Notes: generated by a model from the letters alone, not told the origin. A DNA stretch of 61,225 nucleotides from Chondrus crispus (GCF_000350225.1 NW_005179338.1:1-61225); one strand, 5' to 3'. Positions 35,301-46,032 are shown, numbered from the stretch's first letter. A program made the numbers and translations.

Positions 35301-35646
35301 CAAACACGACCTTTCAAGAATTTTAGGGCGATCAATTCCGCTGCTGATGTTCACGGATAGCGAGGCTCTATTCCAAGTTTTGACTAAGTCGAGGTATACA
35401 ACAGAAATAAGACTAATGGTTGACATATCGGCAGCACGAGAAGCATATCAAACGAAGGTCATTTCTAATGTTGCCCTTATCAGCTCCGAGGTTAATTACG
35501 CTGACGCCCGGACGAAAACTAAGAGCAAAAGCGCTCTACAGGGATTGCTCCGCTCTCACCTTGTGCAACACGACGTCCGACAGTGGGTCATGGCCCCGCC
35601 GCACAAACAGGTGGTGTTCTCCGACAAGAAAATTGCGGGTGTGTAG
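32375..35646 (+). pseudogene. Copia 2 Pol: protease, integrase, RT, RNase H, one frameshift
   Basis: The frame opens at 32375, but recognisable protease begins about 32525. Protease: CIDIGSPRSLIG, with Ile in place of Thr in D-T-G. Integrase: HRHMLHP...CETC zinc site, then D in LMDIMFL, D in LTDQGSVFL and E in GIGEKYHSTLR. RT: motif A LDVKQAYLQ and YVDD at 34682-34693, both intact. Near 34845-34855 the frame shifts by one base, and the RT connection and RNase H (MYTDASHN, MAGETLAF, MFTDSEAL, NYADARTK) continue to 35646. The stop codon is the TAG in the first bases of the 3' LTR (TGTAG), so Pol runs right to the LTR. Confidence 0.88.
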
Positions 35647-36098
35647 AGAAACACATGTGTTTGTCAGTCGTCAACACTCGTGTGTACTCACAACGGACAC
35701 ACGTGTGCGAGATGGGATACATTGGCACAGATAACACGTGTAGAAGCTCGTTGCTGATAATGTGGAAGAAGCAGACAGCATTTCGGAGAGCTGACAGAAA
35801 ATAATGCAGACAGCGAGCGCACCTCTTAGAGATGCGGCGTTCTCGTTACTGACAAATATGTACCCTACCGCTTTGTAGAGCGAGGAAAAGAAGAAGAATG
35901 GGCACGTAATAAATCACCACCTTCACAGGTGGTGATTTATTACGTGCCCTTTGTATTCACGATATTCTTTGGCAAGAATTTGCTACCGCGTTCGTACGCG
36001 AGACCCCGTGCGCTTCTGCGCGAGACGACCATCCTTTGGATATTGTCACACACACTGGAAGAATACTTTTGTATCTTCCCCCCCTGGATTTCACAACA
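35642..36098 (+). repeat. Copia 2 3' LTR (457 bp)
   Basis: Direct match to the 5' LTR but 25 bases longer, because it holds a second hairpin arm at 35927-35949. The last base pairs are TTTCACAACA, then target duplication GTGGC at 36099-36103. Confidence 0.93.
35900..35949. repeat. Perfect 23-bp hairpin in the 3' LTR only
   Basis: Arm GGGCACGTAATAAATCACC... at 35900-35922, loop TCAC, exact reverse complement at 35927-35949. The 5' LTR lacks the second arm. AATAAA lies inside the arm. Confidence 0.95.
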
Positions 36099-36119
36099 GT
36101 GGCCCCTAAAACGAGGCAG

Positions 36120-36370
36120 GGTTTCTGTACCTTCACAACAGATTTTGCAATCTCAACTTCAGGAGGTTCGAAAAGCGTCAAAGAGCGTTTTAAGCCCTTG
36201 TCTTTGTTGACCTGTGGGTAGTGATGTGTCGGATGCGCTACTCTACGTACGTTTCCATTATAATGGCAATTTTTGTATAAGTGTCGGGCCGATCTCGGAT
36301 GCGAAGATGTTTCTGTGTGCAATGTATGCTGTCTGCCTGACAGGTACAATGTGAGAATCAAATTGGAGTC
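36120..36370. repeat. Dispersed repeat B, copy 2
   Basis: Second copy of repeat B (see 24255-24510). Copia 2 is inserted immediately beside it. Confidence 0.75.
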
Positions 36371-36419
36371 CTTTGAGCTAGTGTTCCAATGCAGGTGTTG
36401 GGTGCACGTCGTTATGGTT

Positions 36420-37345
36420 AGGCGCAATAGTTTCCCTCTAAACGTCCCTTGGTATGCGGTGCTGTGTAAAAATGCGTAAAAATCGTCCGAAGCATAGGAC
36501 AAGGAATACCACTCGATATGATCTCATCCTGGAATGCTCTGGTACATCATCCAACTACTGTATCAGAAGCAAATTGGCTCTATGAATATATGCACAGGTG
36601 GTTTCTCTCCATGCCGTCAGGATCATGACACTTTGCAGAACAACATGGGCCCGCATTAGAGGTCTCGCTGTCGTAGCAGATAGTACGTGCTGAAAAACTC
36701 AGGGTCCAATTTTCCTCAGATATCGGCAGTAGGATGCATCTGCATGCCGGGTAGTCCAACCGTCTTTCTGGCGAGTGTGAAACCGTCGTAGAGGGCGTCT
36801 TTGCGTAATGAATGCATATTTGAATGGATCGCGAATGGACCGTAATTGCCTCTCGGATTTCAGAGGCTAACAGATGCAGGGTTGTCCGTTGCCGTAGTTC
36901 TGTCTCAGCTTTTGTCCTATCATCAGCTTCCTTTTACGTACGTGTATGCCACTTTTCACGACTCATTCTTCTCTCGGTCCTCTTTCTGTCAGGGCTGTTA
37001 ATAAACGAACCATTCCTACGGAACTTGTTATCAAGTAATTACGTGCTTGAAGAAAATTAACAGTCACATAAACAGCTACAATAATGTTTCTCACGAAAAA
37101 CAGATGCAATAAGGTTTCTTACGATAAACAGCAACAGCTACAATGCTACAATGTTTCTTACGATAAACCGTTCATGGTTTCTTTTATTGTTCTCAATTCA
37201 ATGGCCAGTACTATTCTGCCCAATTAAAGGCATTGTATTCTTGTCGGCTTTAGTACTTGCAAAGGCTACGCATACAACTTGCAAGTTACTCCACTTCCGA
37301 AATCGGATACCTGTGGGGATACTTGTGGCTACGTCCATGCATGAT
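36420..37345. other. No recognisable gene
   Basis: Short frames only. ACAATGTTTCTTACGATAAAC-type motifs recur loosely near 37080-37170. Confidence 0.45.
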
Positions 37346-37348
37346 TTC

Positions 37349-38705
37349 TCACTTATTCGTTTTCTTGCCTCTCTTCCTGTTGTCAGGACTGTTGCCAGGA
37401 CTGTTGCCGGGACTGTTGCCGGGACTGTTGCTCCCCGAACCTTGACTGTTGCTCTTCGACCTACTCTTAGCACTTCTACCGCGTTTCTGGCTCTGGCTAT
37501 TGCCGCTTTCAGGTCGCTGCGAGCTCCCAGCACCTGCACTTTCCCCCTTTCCTCCCTGTTTTACCATTTCGTTCAAGTAGGCGTTCTTTTTCTCCAATTC
37601 TTGTACGCGTCTGCTGAGTTTCGAGTTCTTCTTGTCTTGTTGCGAGATCTTCTTGTCTTGTTCCGAGATCTTCTTGCCTTGTTCCGAGGTCTTCTTGTCT
37701 TGTTCTGAGACGCGTCTGCTGAGTTCCGAGTTCTTCTTGTCTTGTTCCGAGATCTTCTTGTCTTGTTCCGAGATCTTCTTGCTTTGTTCCGAGATCTTCT
37801 TGTCTTTTTTACGAAGAGGAGATACGATTATGCGAGTACTGCTCTTCTAGGGGTGCAGAAGATTATTTGCGGTAAGGTTGAGGTCCCGGAACGCCACAGC
37901 TTCGACGATGTAATCCTTGGAATAGTATCGTTGACTTTGATACGTCCTTGCCTTGTTTCCGATGGCCGCACTGCTGATTCGCGACGAACGCTGCGCTTTC
38001 GTTCCTTTCTTGTCGCTCTTGTCTTCTTTGAGTTTGTAGACAAAGACCCGGGACTTTTTACGATCGACGACCACGTACTCTGGAATCCCAGCGCGTGCGT
38101 ACTCCCCTACTTTGGTCGTCAAATCTTCGACAAGATTGGTATTCGTCACCTCAACGACCAAGAAAGGGGGTCTGCCTGGTGGGAAGTCGACTTTCTTCGA
38201 GGTTGGAGACATTTTTGCTTGTTCCTCAGGCGTTAACATGGGGTCCAACAGCAATGTCGGCAATGAGGATAGAATCCGTAGGCCGACGTGACGAGGCGGA
38301 TGGCTGAGAAGCAGCGCGGGAGTCTTCCCTGATTCGCACTTTCGCTTCCGCATAAGCCGTCACCCACTCAGGAGGTGGGCGTTTGGTGTTGGCCACAGCA
38401 AAAACGGCATGGAGCACGTCTTGAATGCTCTTGTGATGTACATGGGCCATGTCCTCGGATCGATGGTATAGGATTCCGTCAATAAGTTCGTAACAATCGC
38501 CGGGCCGGTGTGGTAAGCTGAGATAGTCAGCAAACGTGCTCGGCGTAAGGTGTAAATGGCCGAATGGGGTGGAGGAAGCGTGCAAAGGCGACGGCAATAG
38601 TGACGGGGATGAAGGCGGAGAGATAGGTGGAGACAGAGATGATGGCGAAGCCGGCAAAGAAGACTAGGACGGGTGCGCGGAGACAGAGCCAGGGTTGATG
38701 TCCAT
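37349..38705 (-). pseudogene. Uma2/DUF820-type PD-(D/E)XK nuclease with heptad coiled-coil tail, broken
   Basis: The likely start is ATG 38705-38703 (MDINPGSVSAHPS). A TAG at 38664-38666 is the 14th codon; the same frame continues into a Ser/Pro-rich leader and the Uma2 fold: TFADYLSLPHRPGDCYELIDG, then SILIADIAVG (metal-binding D). At a GGGG run (38240-38243) the frame shifts by one base and continues with FLVVEVTNTN (E) and TTKVGEYARAGIPEYVVVD (K), so all nuclease motif residues remain. A second TAG (37847-37849) is followed in frame by about 11 near-identical heptads of the type KKISEQD, then LEKKNAYLNEMV and a disordered Ser/Gly/Asn/Lys tail ending at 37349. Uma2 proteins are mainly known from cyanobacteria and other bacteria; the function is a putative endonuclease. 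Here the coiled coil suggests oligomerisation. It could be a mobile-element gene or a transferred gene. Confidence 0.7.
37590..37820 (-). repeat. 21-bp coding heptad repeat
   Basis: Tandem 21-base units (each coding a heptad such as K-K-I-S-E-Q-D), about 11 copies. A segment DKKNSELSRRV-like recurs about five heptads apart, so the array grew by higher-order duplication. Confidence 0.85.
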
Positions 38706-38863
38706 GTCGCGAAGGGGGGGTGACGCCGGGCTCAGAACGTTTGTACAAGCAGCACTGTTTGAGCTAAACAGATCGATTGACGGGAGACATTATGCACGCC
38801 CCTCGCAGTTGTTTGCCTGGAGACTTTTCAGATTCAAATACAGTTAATTTGCCTGGAAAGGTT

Positions 38864-39255
38864 TCACATTGATTCGCTCCTCGTCTGCCCAACCCCTGCC
38901 CAACTTTGTGTACCAGTTAATGGCGTTTCCGCGACCAGGAAGAAAAGCTTAGCAGTTGTTAGAGTCGCATTCAGGAGAATACGTCCCAATAATCGCCCTG
39001 GGCACCAGACTTTGTGACCCAGAGCCATACAAACTTGGTCCCAATTACCAGGGCTCATGGCTCCGTGAAATCCTGGTTGACAATTGATTTTTCTGATATT
39101 CGCCTCAAACGGCACTCCCATTGGTCCCGGTGGTGGACCTTGTTGGATCCTGCAAGCAAGGCCTCATTGATGGAATATTTCCATCCACCCTCAATCGGAG
39201 CTGTAATGCGATCCGGCATCTTTGAAAAGGTTGATGTATGTTTCTGAAGTTTCAA
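38864..39255 (-). pseudogene. Possible decayed coding fragment, unknown
   Basis: Two abutting minus-strand frames (39255-39055 and 39121-38864) read plausibly as one protein with a frame change near 39110 (KYSINEALLAGSNKVHHRDQ, then FEANIRKINCQPGFHGAMSP). I recognise no family and there is no clear start. Weak. Confidence 0.2.
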
Positions 39256-39498
39256 AGGTTCCCAAAGTGCTGCCGAAAGTTTGAGAAACTTTTTCTGCGA
39301 AACTCAGAAACATTCTGGAGACGTGCACCCTCGCATTACACTACCAGTCTCCATCAATAGCTGTCCGTTTATTGGGGGCGGTCATATTCTACGAGTAAAT
39401 CATGTAGGAGAATGGATGGCTCCGATTCATCGGTCCCACCTTTTTCAGCCAATCAGAGCTCTTGGTCCTCAAAGAGCCAGGTCCCACATTTTGAAATG

Positions 39499-39548
39499 TG
39501 ACTGTCTCCCCGCCTTCCCTGACATCAGGGAAGGCGGAGAGACAGTCA
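39499..39548. repeat. Near-perfect 23-bp hairpin, 4-nt loop
   Basis: Arms 39499-39521 and 39526-39548 (TGACTGTCTCCCCGCCTTCC...) with loop ACAT and one mismatch. It has the same arm and loop size as the hairpin in the copia 2 LTR but an unrelated sequence. Confidence 0.9.
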
Positions 39549-39549
39549 A

Positions 39550-40146
39550 AGAGGCGCAGGGATGGGACGAGGAGGAGCGGGAAGCTAGTGCGAGTACGCA
39601 GCGTTAATGTCGGGAGGATGGCGGACAGGGCGAGATAATACGCAAGTGGGTGCAATAATTGAAAGAGAGCAGTAGGTCAGGTCAGGGGCGGGCGTAGGGG
39701 GTGGGGTCTGGGAGTGATTGGTTGTGGGGATTGTGTGTTGGGATTGTGTATTATGTTTATGCGTGCGAGAGTATCAACAAAGCCCTCGAAATCGTATCGA
39801 CGCTGCTCAGCAGCAGCAGAAGCAGCCGCGGCTGCAGCGCTCGGGGACGCCCCGCCTCTCACGCAAAAGGCTGGCGCCGATGCGAGCGCTTCGGACAATG
39901 ACTGCGACAGGCATCGTATAGAAATTATGATGGGCAGTAGGGAAGTTATCCTGGCTTCATACAAGGGCGCCGCCACAGAGGACATCAAAACCAATATTTC
40001 CAGGTGCTTTGCCCTCTTCCCGGGCACCTAGCAGCCCCTTATGGATCACCACTACAACGAGATCATCATCTCGGCAGGCGTGCCCAGCGGTCTCTATATG
40101 ATTTTTTATGACCGAGTCTCATAGTTTCTAACGAGACCGTTGTTTC
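39550..40146. other. No recognisable gene left of gypsy 2
   Basis: Alanine-codon-rich low complexity (GCAGCAGCAGAAGCAGCCGC) near 39810-39840 keeps frames open on both strands. Nothing is supportable as a gene. Confidence 0.4.
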
Positions 40147-40150
40147 CACC
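40147..40150. repeat. Candidate target duplication CACC of gypsy 2
   Basis: CACC precedes the left LTR (40147-40150) and CACC occurs directly after the TGACG...CGTCA right LTR (45810-45813). The exact LTR ends are ambiguous by one base because both LTRs are bordered by G on the left and C on the right. Confidence 0.55.
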
Positions 40151-40545
40151 GTGACGTCTCGCGGTAGACGAGCATTCGCGAGCAGCGAAGGAAAGCAAAA
40201 GGCAAAAGCGATGGCCACTGTCCGTTGGGGTCTCCTCCTGTCGTTCGTCCCCATCGGATGCCTTTATTCGAAGTTTTCGAGCCGGTCGCCTCATGCACGC
40301 CCGTTCAGCGCACGGTGTCTTGCCTCCAGCACAGACGACCGTTCGCGCGGCGGCCTCCTGCACAAGACAGTAGGAGACTGTTTCTAATACTGACAGCAGG
40401 AGACCGTTTCTCAAAAGCTTCGTGAGCCGGCCCGAGAAAAGCAGTAGGCATCCCACTCATCGCGTGTGGCCATGGCTCTAGTGCTTTTTGCTCCAGTGCG
40501 CGCTCGATTATGATCCCGCTCGCGAGCACAGTGCTCTATCGTCAC
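40151..40545 (-). repeat. Gypsy 2 3' LTR (left copy)
   Basis: 395 bp matching 45416-45810 with five substitutions (about 98.7% identity). The immediately internal sequence on the minus strand ends GTGGGGCCCC, a G-rich stretch where a polypurine tract is expected. Confidence 0.95.
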
Positions 40546-40587
40546 GGGGCCCCACGGTTTTTGCGCAACAGCAGCGTCAAACCAGTT

Positions 40588-43500
40588 TTAGGAAGCAAGT
40601 GAGCACTGTTCGAGCGCCCGGCGCCTCAGATCCCTATCCCCAGCAGTGTGGAGGAAGTCTTCCAGCATCCTAGGGAAGTCCTTAAACACGCGCTCTAACG
40701 GCTCCCAGGTGAAATCTAGAGAATCCGGGAGGCCTTCCCATTCCACTTGAACCATTAGTCCACCCTCTCGATCGCGAATTGCGCGCATCGTCTGGGCCAC
40801 TTCATAGTTTGTCTCGGAGCGCTCTGCCGCCTTCAGCAGGCGCAGTGAAACTGTTTTTCCGTCCATGTCGGCCCGGTACAACAGTAAACGTCAGTCATGC
40901 ACGACCGCACGCTTCTGCTGAAGCAAGTCTTCCACTTCGTACACCCACTCAGATTGGACAGCTGTCACGCGACGCGGTCCGACCCACTTGAAATTAAGCT
41001 TGTGCTTGCCGGGCACCGCCCTGCGCACCAAGACAAAGTCTCCCACACTAGAATTGGCTGCGTGAACGCTCGTCCTTGCGTTGTGATTCTCAATCTTTCG
41101 CTTTCGGGATGCTTCAGCATTCTCAGCAACTCCGCGGTGCACTTCGCGAAGAGCGGCTTAGGTGCGGCCTATGTCGATCAGCGGTCGCGCTCGAAGCTAA
41201 TCTAACGGTATTGCATCCTTGGACGGAACCAGCGTGGTCGCGCGAAGTAAAGGCCGTACAGGCAGGTGCCCAGTAAAAACCTCTAAAGGGGTACAGTACA
41301 CGGCCCTCACATTCGGATTCCGGGGTCCGAGACGCTTTAGAGGGGCGTAGTTCAACACGCTCTGAACACACTCCGTGACGGCAGGCCAGTCTTTAGGAAC
41401 GAGTCCCCATTCGCCTAGCAGTGCTCTAGTGGCTCGTAAAACTTCCCTGCAAACTCGTTCCACGGATCCGTTGGCCCACGGCGAGTATGCCGTAGTAAAG
41501 TGATGATGTACCTTGATCTCCGAGATGAGCGCTGCCAATAACCGATTCTTGAAATGGGATCCCTGGTCCGTTACTAACCAGGCCATGTTACCGAACACAC
41601 CTAGCCATACACAAAGCGCATCAGCAGCTGCCTCGCTTGTGCAAGCAGCAGTAGGCCACAGCCAAATGTACGAGGAGAGGTCGTCGCGAATAATCAAGAT
41701 ATACTTATTTCCGTCTCGTCCGGGCCCCATGAACAAAAAGTCCATATGAATGACCTCATTCGGCATAGACCCATGCAACGCACTGCCAAGTGGTCGCGGT
41801 ATCACCTCACCAGTCCTGGTCACTATGTAGTGGAGGCAACCTCGCACCAGCGTGCTGACGTCCTGTTCCATAGCGGATCACCAGAAGGTTTCAGATAAAA
41901 TGCTCAGGGTGGCCTCTGTTCCGCGGTGTCCAGCGGTCTCACCATGCGACACCACGAGAATCTTGAGCTGTAGTTCCCGGTCTTTCTGCGGGATCAATAT
42001 TTTCCCCTACTTCTTCCAGAGTTGATCAGCCTCATCAAATTTCAGGTCCTTCGGTCGTTGCGAGGGTAGACGTTGCGATTCGCGGATGCAGGTCCAAACT
42101 GGCCACACGAAGTCACATGGTGCCGGGACCATCTGCTCCGCTTCCTGCAGCAGCATGCTGCAAATGGCCAAGCGCTCGCTTCTATCACGGCGATAACCGC
42201 GCGTCCAGCGTGTAAGAATGTCTGCGCATATGTTCCTCTTGCCGTAAATATGTTCTATGACGTACGAGAATCGCGACAGGAAAAGAGCCCATCGCTGAAC
42301 CTTAGAGACGACATGCCTACCGAGCGCTGGCTCCAGAGCTAAGGGCGCAAAGATGAAAAGTAGATTCCTGTGATCCGTGTAGACGTGCGTCGCTGGTTGT
42401 GACTGGAAAAGATAGTCCATCTTTTCAAATGTCTGGAAGATTGCGAAGCCCTTTTTCTCGAACGTTGTCCAGCCCAGCTCGGCACCTTTAAACGCAGAGC
42501 CTAAAATGGCTAACGGCTCGTGCTTCTGCTGTTCTACCGGAAGAGACAGCTGTTCCGGCGTCGTTTGTGTTACGACGCCGGACCAATAGCGCTCCGACGC
42601 GTCCGTATAAACGCAAACAACCTTTTCCAGATCGGGATGAGAGAGCTGCACTGCGTTGCGGAGACAATCTTGAAGTTCCAGAAATGATTTCACATGGATA
42701 GGGCCCCAAGACAGACTACGCAACCTGATATTGCGAATAGACCGATTGGTCCGCTTACCAGACTTGGAGTATGCTTGCTCCAAGACTGCAGTCAACGGCG
42801 CGGTCCGAGCAGTAATGCCGGGGATTGCGGTGTACATCCAGCGGCAACAATATATAAATTGGGCCAACTCCTCTGCGTTGTCAGGCATGCTCACGTCCTT
42901 CAGGCCTTCCAACCGCGCCGGGTCCAGGCGAAACCCTGCTGCAGAGACGATCCGCCCCCACCATTTTAGCTCCTTCTCGAAAAGTTTGCTCTTTCTCGCG
43001 TGCAAGAACAAATTCTTGTTTTGGCAGATTGCGAAGAACTCTTCAAGCTTGTCGAGAAGAACCCCCTCTTCCCGCGCATGAAGGCTAAAGTCATCCAACC
43101 AGGCCTTCAACCAAGTCCGAAGCGTGGTGAAAAGCGGCTCTACTGAGCTTTGGAAGAAAGCGGTGGCGTTGGCTAGGCCTGGCAGCACGCGTGTCGATGC
43201 CACCACTCCGCGTGGGGTCACGATCCCGCACGCGGTGTAGGACTCCGGGTGAACTGGTAACTGCCAGTATCCCGATACGAAGTCAAGGCAAGCGAAGCAG
43301 GTGCTACCTGCGAAGTCTCGAATCTCCGAATCGATGTGGGGCATGGGCCATGCCTCTTTGACCGTCGCAGCATTGACTAGTCGTAGGTCCACAGCCATTC
43401 TGTACTTCGCCCTTGATCTCGGCTTGGGGACAAGCAGCGGCGCCGCTTGCCACATGGCCGTAGGCATGTCCTTGACGAAGTCCATCTCGCGCAAAGTGTC

Positions 43501-43593
43501 GATGTACTTGTCCAAGAACATGCGCTGTTCCGGAGAGTAGCGTCTTGCTTTCGCTCTCACCGGCCTCACGTCTGCATCCAGACGCACCCTCAT
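40588..43593 (-). pseudogene. Gypsy 2 Pol: RT, RNase H, integrase, chromodomain, five in-frame stops
   Basis: The ATG at 43593-43591 overlaps the Gag-Pro stop as ATGA. RT: YRMAVDLRLVNAATVKE, motif A CLDFVSGYWQL, active site WLDDFSLHA. RNase H: YTDASERYWSG, FEKKGFAIF, YTDHRNLL, ICADILTRW. One frame then continues to TAA 40590-40588, with stops at 42007-42009 (TAG), 41878-41880 (TGA), 41197-41199 (TAG), 41158-41160 (TAA) and 40891-40893 (TGA). Integrase: SHGETAGHRG, a C-H-Y that has lost the second zinc Cys, D in VIHMDFLF, D in LVTDQGSHF, E in NGSVERVCRE. Chromodomain: VQVEWEGLPDS...TWEPLE. RT-RNaseH itself (528 codons) is free of stops. Confidence 0.87.
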
Positions 43594-45373
43594 TGGGGGA
43601 ACGTCGGCTGGAGGGGTTTTTCCCAGCCGAACTCGAAAACCGAGCGAAAACGTTTCAACATTTCGGCGAGCCTCGCCGACCCCGAGGGGCTCAAACCATT
43701 TGACTTGGCTCGCTCGAGCATTGCACTGAGGGCCTCGTTGAGGGCTGCCGGTGGGTCGTCTTCCAAGTCGATGTAGACATCACTCTCCTCGAGCTTATCG
43801 TCTTCCGCGCCACCGCTGCGATGAAACGTGCTGCCCCACTCGAACCCATGGTCGCGCAAGATACTGCCAATAGATGTGGCGCCGTCAGCACACGGGTCGT
43901 CCTCGTGTCCAGCAGCCTCAAGCACATCCGGCACGTTCACGATTCCCCCCAGCCTGTCACGCGCGGCGGCTAGCATGACAAGATTGTCGATGCCCAGCGC
44001 AGCCAGCACATGATGACCTATGTACGCGTGCGCCATGCCATTTTCGCTTACCAACCACTTGGTCTTGCGCAAGATCAACTTTTCACGGTGGCGAATTCGC
44101 AACTCAACATCGCCCTGTACCATGCGTCTACAGGCGATCGGCGGATGACCAGCCCGCGCTGTGTCAAACGTACGCGCCTTCGCCAATTTCTCGGCTTTGA
44201 TCGCGCTATCAGCTTGGACCAAGGCGTCGAACAGGGTTGATGGCATTACGTTGACATCTGAACCCTGGTCAGCCAGCACAGTTGCTTCGACAGCACCGTT
44301 GCAAAATCCTGCAAGGAATAAAGAAGAGTTCTCCTGAACAGCGCCGGTGCCCTGAATTGCGCCAATCCTTTTTCCTTCACGCCTGCGGCGCTTCGTCTCT
44401 TTGTACTCCTGGAGGTACTTATCCTTTTCTTCCCGAGAAGCAAGGTCGCAGTCCTTGATATAGTGCAGTTTATCGCAACGCGGCAACACACAATTTGGCA
44501 GCTCGCGTGAGCGCTTGTTGTCCGCGGTCTGCGTGCCTCTGCCTCCAGCTTTGTCGTTCTTTTCAGCCACGGGGGCCGCCGCACCACCGTTTCCCGAAGT
44601 TGTCGTCCGTGTTCTGTTTCGATTTCGACCACCGCGCCCCCTACGAATCTTGACATCGTCGCTGGCTGGAGTAATGTCCGGGTCATCTGAGCCTTCCTGT
44701 TCAGCTTTGTATGCCCTCGCGGAGTCGTGTAGGTCGAAGATCCTGGCTTCTTCGGCTAGTAGGCGCATGAACTTCGCAAATTCCTTGCGTAGCTCATCTT
44801 TCTTAAGGTTTAGCGTAAGAACCATACGCGTTTGCAAGTCGACATGAGTGACGCGCTTCATGATGTGCTTTACAGCAAGCCTCGGCTGCTCCTTGACGAA
44901 GTTCGCATAACCGCACTCCCGGAGTTTGGTACTGTACTTCAGGAAAAGCCTCCACACTTGACGTTCGAGACTGCAGTTCCTGTCACCCTTTCCAAGCTTT
45001 ACACTCTGGATCTCACGCTCAATCCTGGCAAGATCGTAGTCAGCGGGGTCCACCTTCGCGCGCTCCTCGATGCACTTGCGCAAGTGGTCTTCGGTGGCTT
45101 CTGTAACATCGGCAACGGGTACCCAGTTGGCGACGATGAAAAGCTCCATAACATTTTCTCGATCGAGTTACGGAGCGTAGTCAGCGGGATCTGTACGCCA
45201 GAGTCGGCGTTCTTGTCAGAAATGCGATGCTCGTAGATCTCCCTCTTCTCCTTGAACGTCACGAAGTCTGCGGTCTCGACACCCTTGAGGCGAGGTGCTT
45301 CGATGGTTTCGACAATGTTCTGACAAACCGTGTCACCTTTTCCCTTACTTCTATTCTTCTCTCCACTCGTCAT
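43590..45373 (-). pseudogene. Gypsy 2 Gag-protease with one frame change
   Basis: The likely start is ATG 45373-45371, just inside the 5' LTR (MTSGEKNRSKGKGD). Near 45150-45165 the sense moves by one base and the remaining 519 codons are open. The N-terminal part is capsid-like (VWRLFLKYSTKLRECGY, LTLNLKKDELRKEF), then a basic Arg/Gly-rich stretch, a variant zinc knuckle CVLPRCDKLHYIKDC (C-x4-C-x3-H-x4-C), and a protease-like domain with LADQGSDVNVMP, where D-Q-G replaces D-T/S-G. It ends at TGA 43592-43590, overlapping the Pol ATG by ATGA. Confidence 0.8.
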
Positions 45374-45415
45374 AGCAAAAGACTTCCTTTGCAAAAGGAA
45401 AATGAAGTAATTACT

Positions 45416-45810
45416 GTGACGTCTCGCGGTAGACGAGCGTTCGCGAGCAGCGAAGGAAAGCAAAAGGCAAAAGCGATGGCCACTGTCCGTTGGGGTCTCC
45501 TCCTGTCGTTCGTCCCCATCGGATGCCTTTATTAGAAGTTTTCGAGCCGGTCGCCTCATGCACGCCCGTTCAGCGCACGGTATCTTGCCTCCAGCACAGA
45601 CGACCGTTCGCGCGGCGGCCTCCTGCACAAGACAGTAGGAGACTGTTTCTAATACTGACAGCAGGAGACCGTTTCTCAAAAGCTTCGTGAGCCGGCCCGA
45701 GAAAAGCAGTAGGCATCCCACTCATCGCGTGTGGCCATGGCTCTAGTGCTTTTTGCTCCAGTGCGCGCTCGATTATCATCCCGCTCGCGAGCACAGTGCT
45801 CTAGCGTCAC
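45416..45810 (-). repeat. Gypsy 2 5' LTR (right copy)
   Basis: 395 bp, five differences from the left copy. Sequence just inside on the minus strand starts AGTAATTACTTCATTTTCC; no standard TGG-type primer site is evident. Confidence 0.95.
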
Positions 45811-46032
45811 ACCACTCTACCAGTTCCAAACGATTCTATACCACCTAACTGTTCGTTTGTTTACTTGGATGCGCTTCCAGTGAATTGTCTTTGTCTTCTA
45901 GGGGAAAGAAAAGAGCCTCAACGTCCGTGCCCACCACTACTTGTCTTCCAAATACGCCGCAGTTTCTGTGGGTGTTACTGGCCCATCCACTTCACTCAGA
46001 TAATCTAAGAGAGACTCACGCGCTTTCGAAGT

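Larger units (their letters stand above)
30199..36098 (+). mobile_element. Full-length Ty1/copia retrotransposon with LTRs (copia 2)
   Basis: 5.9 kb, bounded by LTRs starting TGTAGAGAAAC and ending TTTCACAACA, with the 5-bp target duplication GTGGC. The order Gag, protease, integrase, RT, RNase H is Ty1/copia. The LTRs differ by about six substitutions, a 2-bp indel and one 30-base structural difference, so insertion is fairly recent. It interrupted the flank of dispersed repeat B. Gag has several frame breaks and Pol one, so this copy is not autonomous. Confidence 0.92.
40151..45810 (-). mobile_element. Ty3/gypsy LTR retrotransposon with paired LTRs (gypsy 2)
   Basis: 5.66 kb flanked by 395-bp LTRs with inverted ends GTGACG...CGTCAC, which differ at only five positions. 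On the minus strand: Gag-protease, RT-RNaseH, integrase and a chromodomain. The RT has WLDD instead of the usual YxDD, and the protease-like motif is ADQGSD; I associate this type with elements of oomycetes and red algae, but have not checked. Pol keeps one frame for about 1000 codons with five stops in its last third. Confidence 0.9.

Noticed and set aside
40106..45721. Protein frames starting in the LTR (MGCLLLFSGRLTKLL...)
   Set aside because: Present in both LTR copies; it is LTR sequence that happens to be open and runs into Gag only in the right copy.
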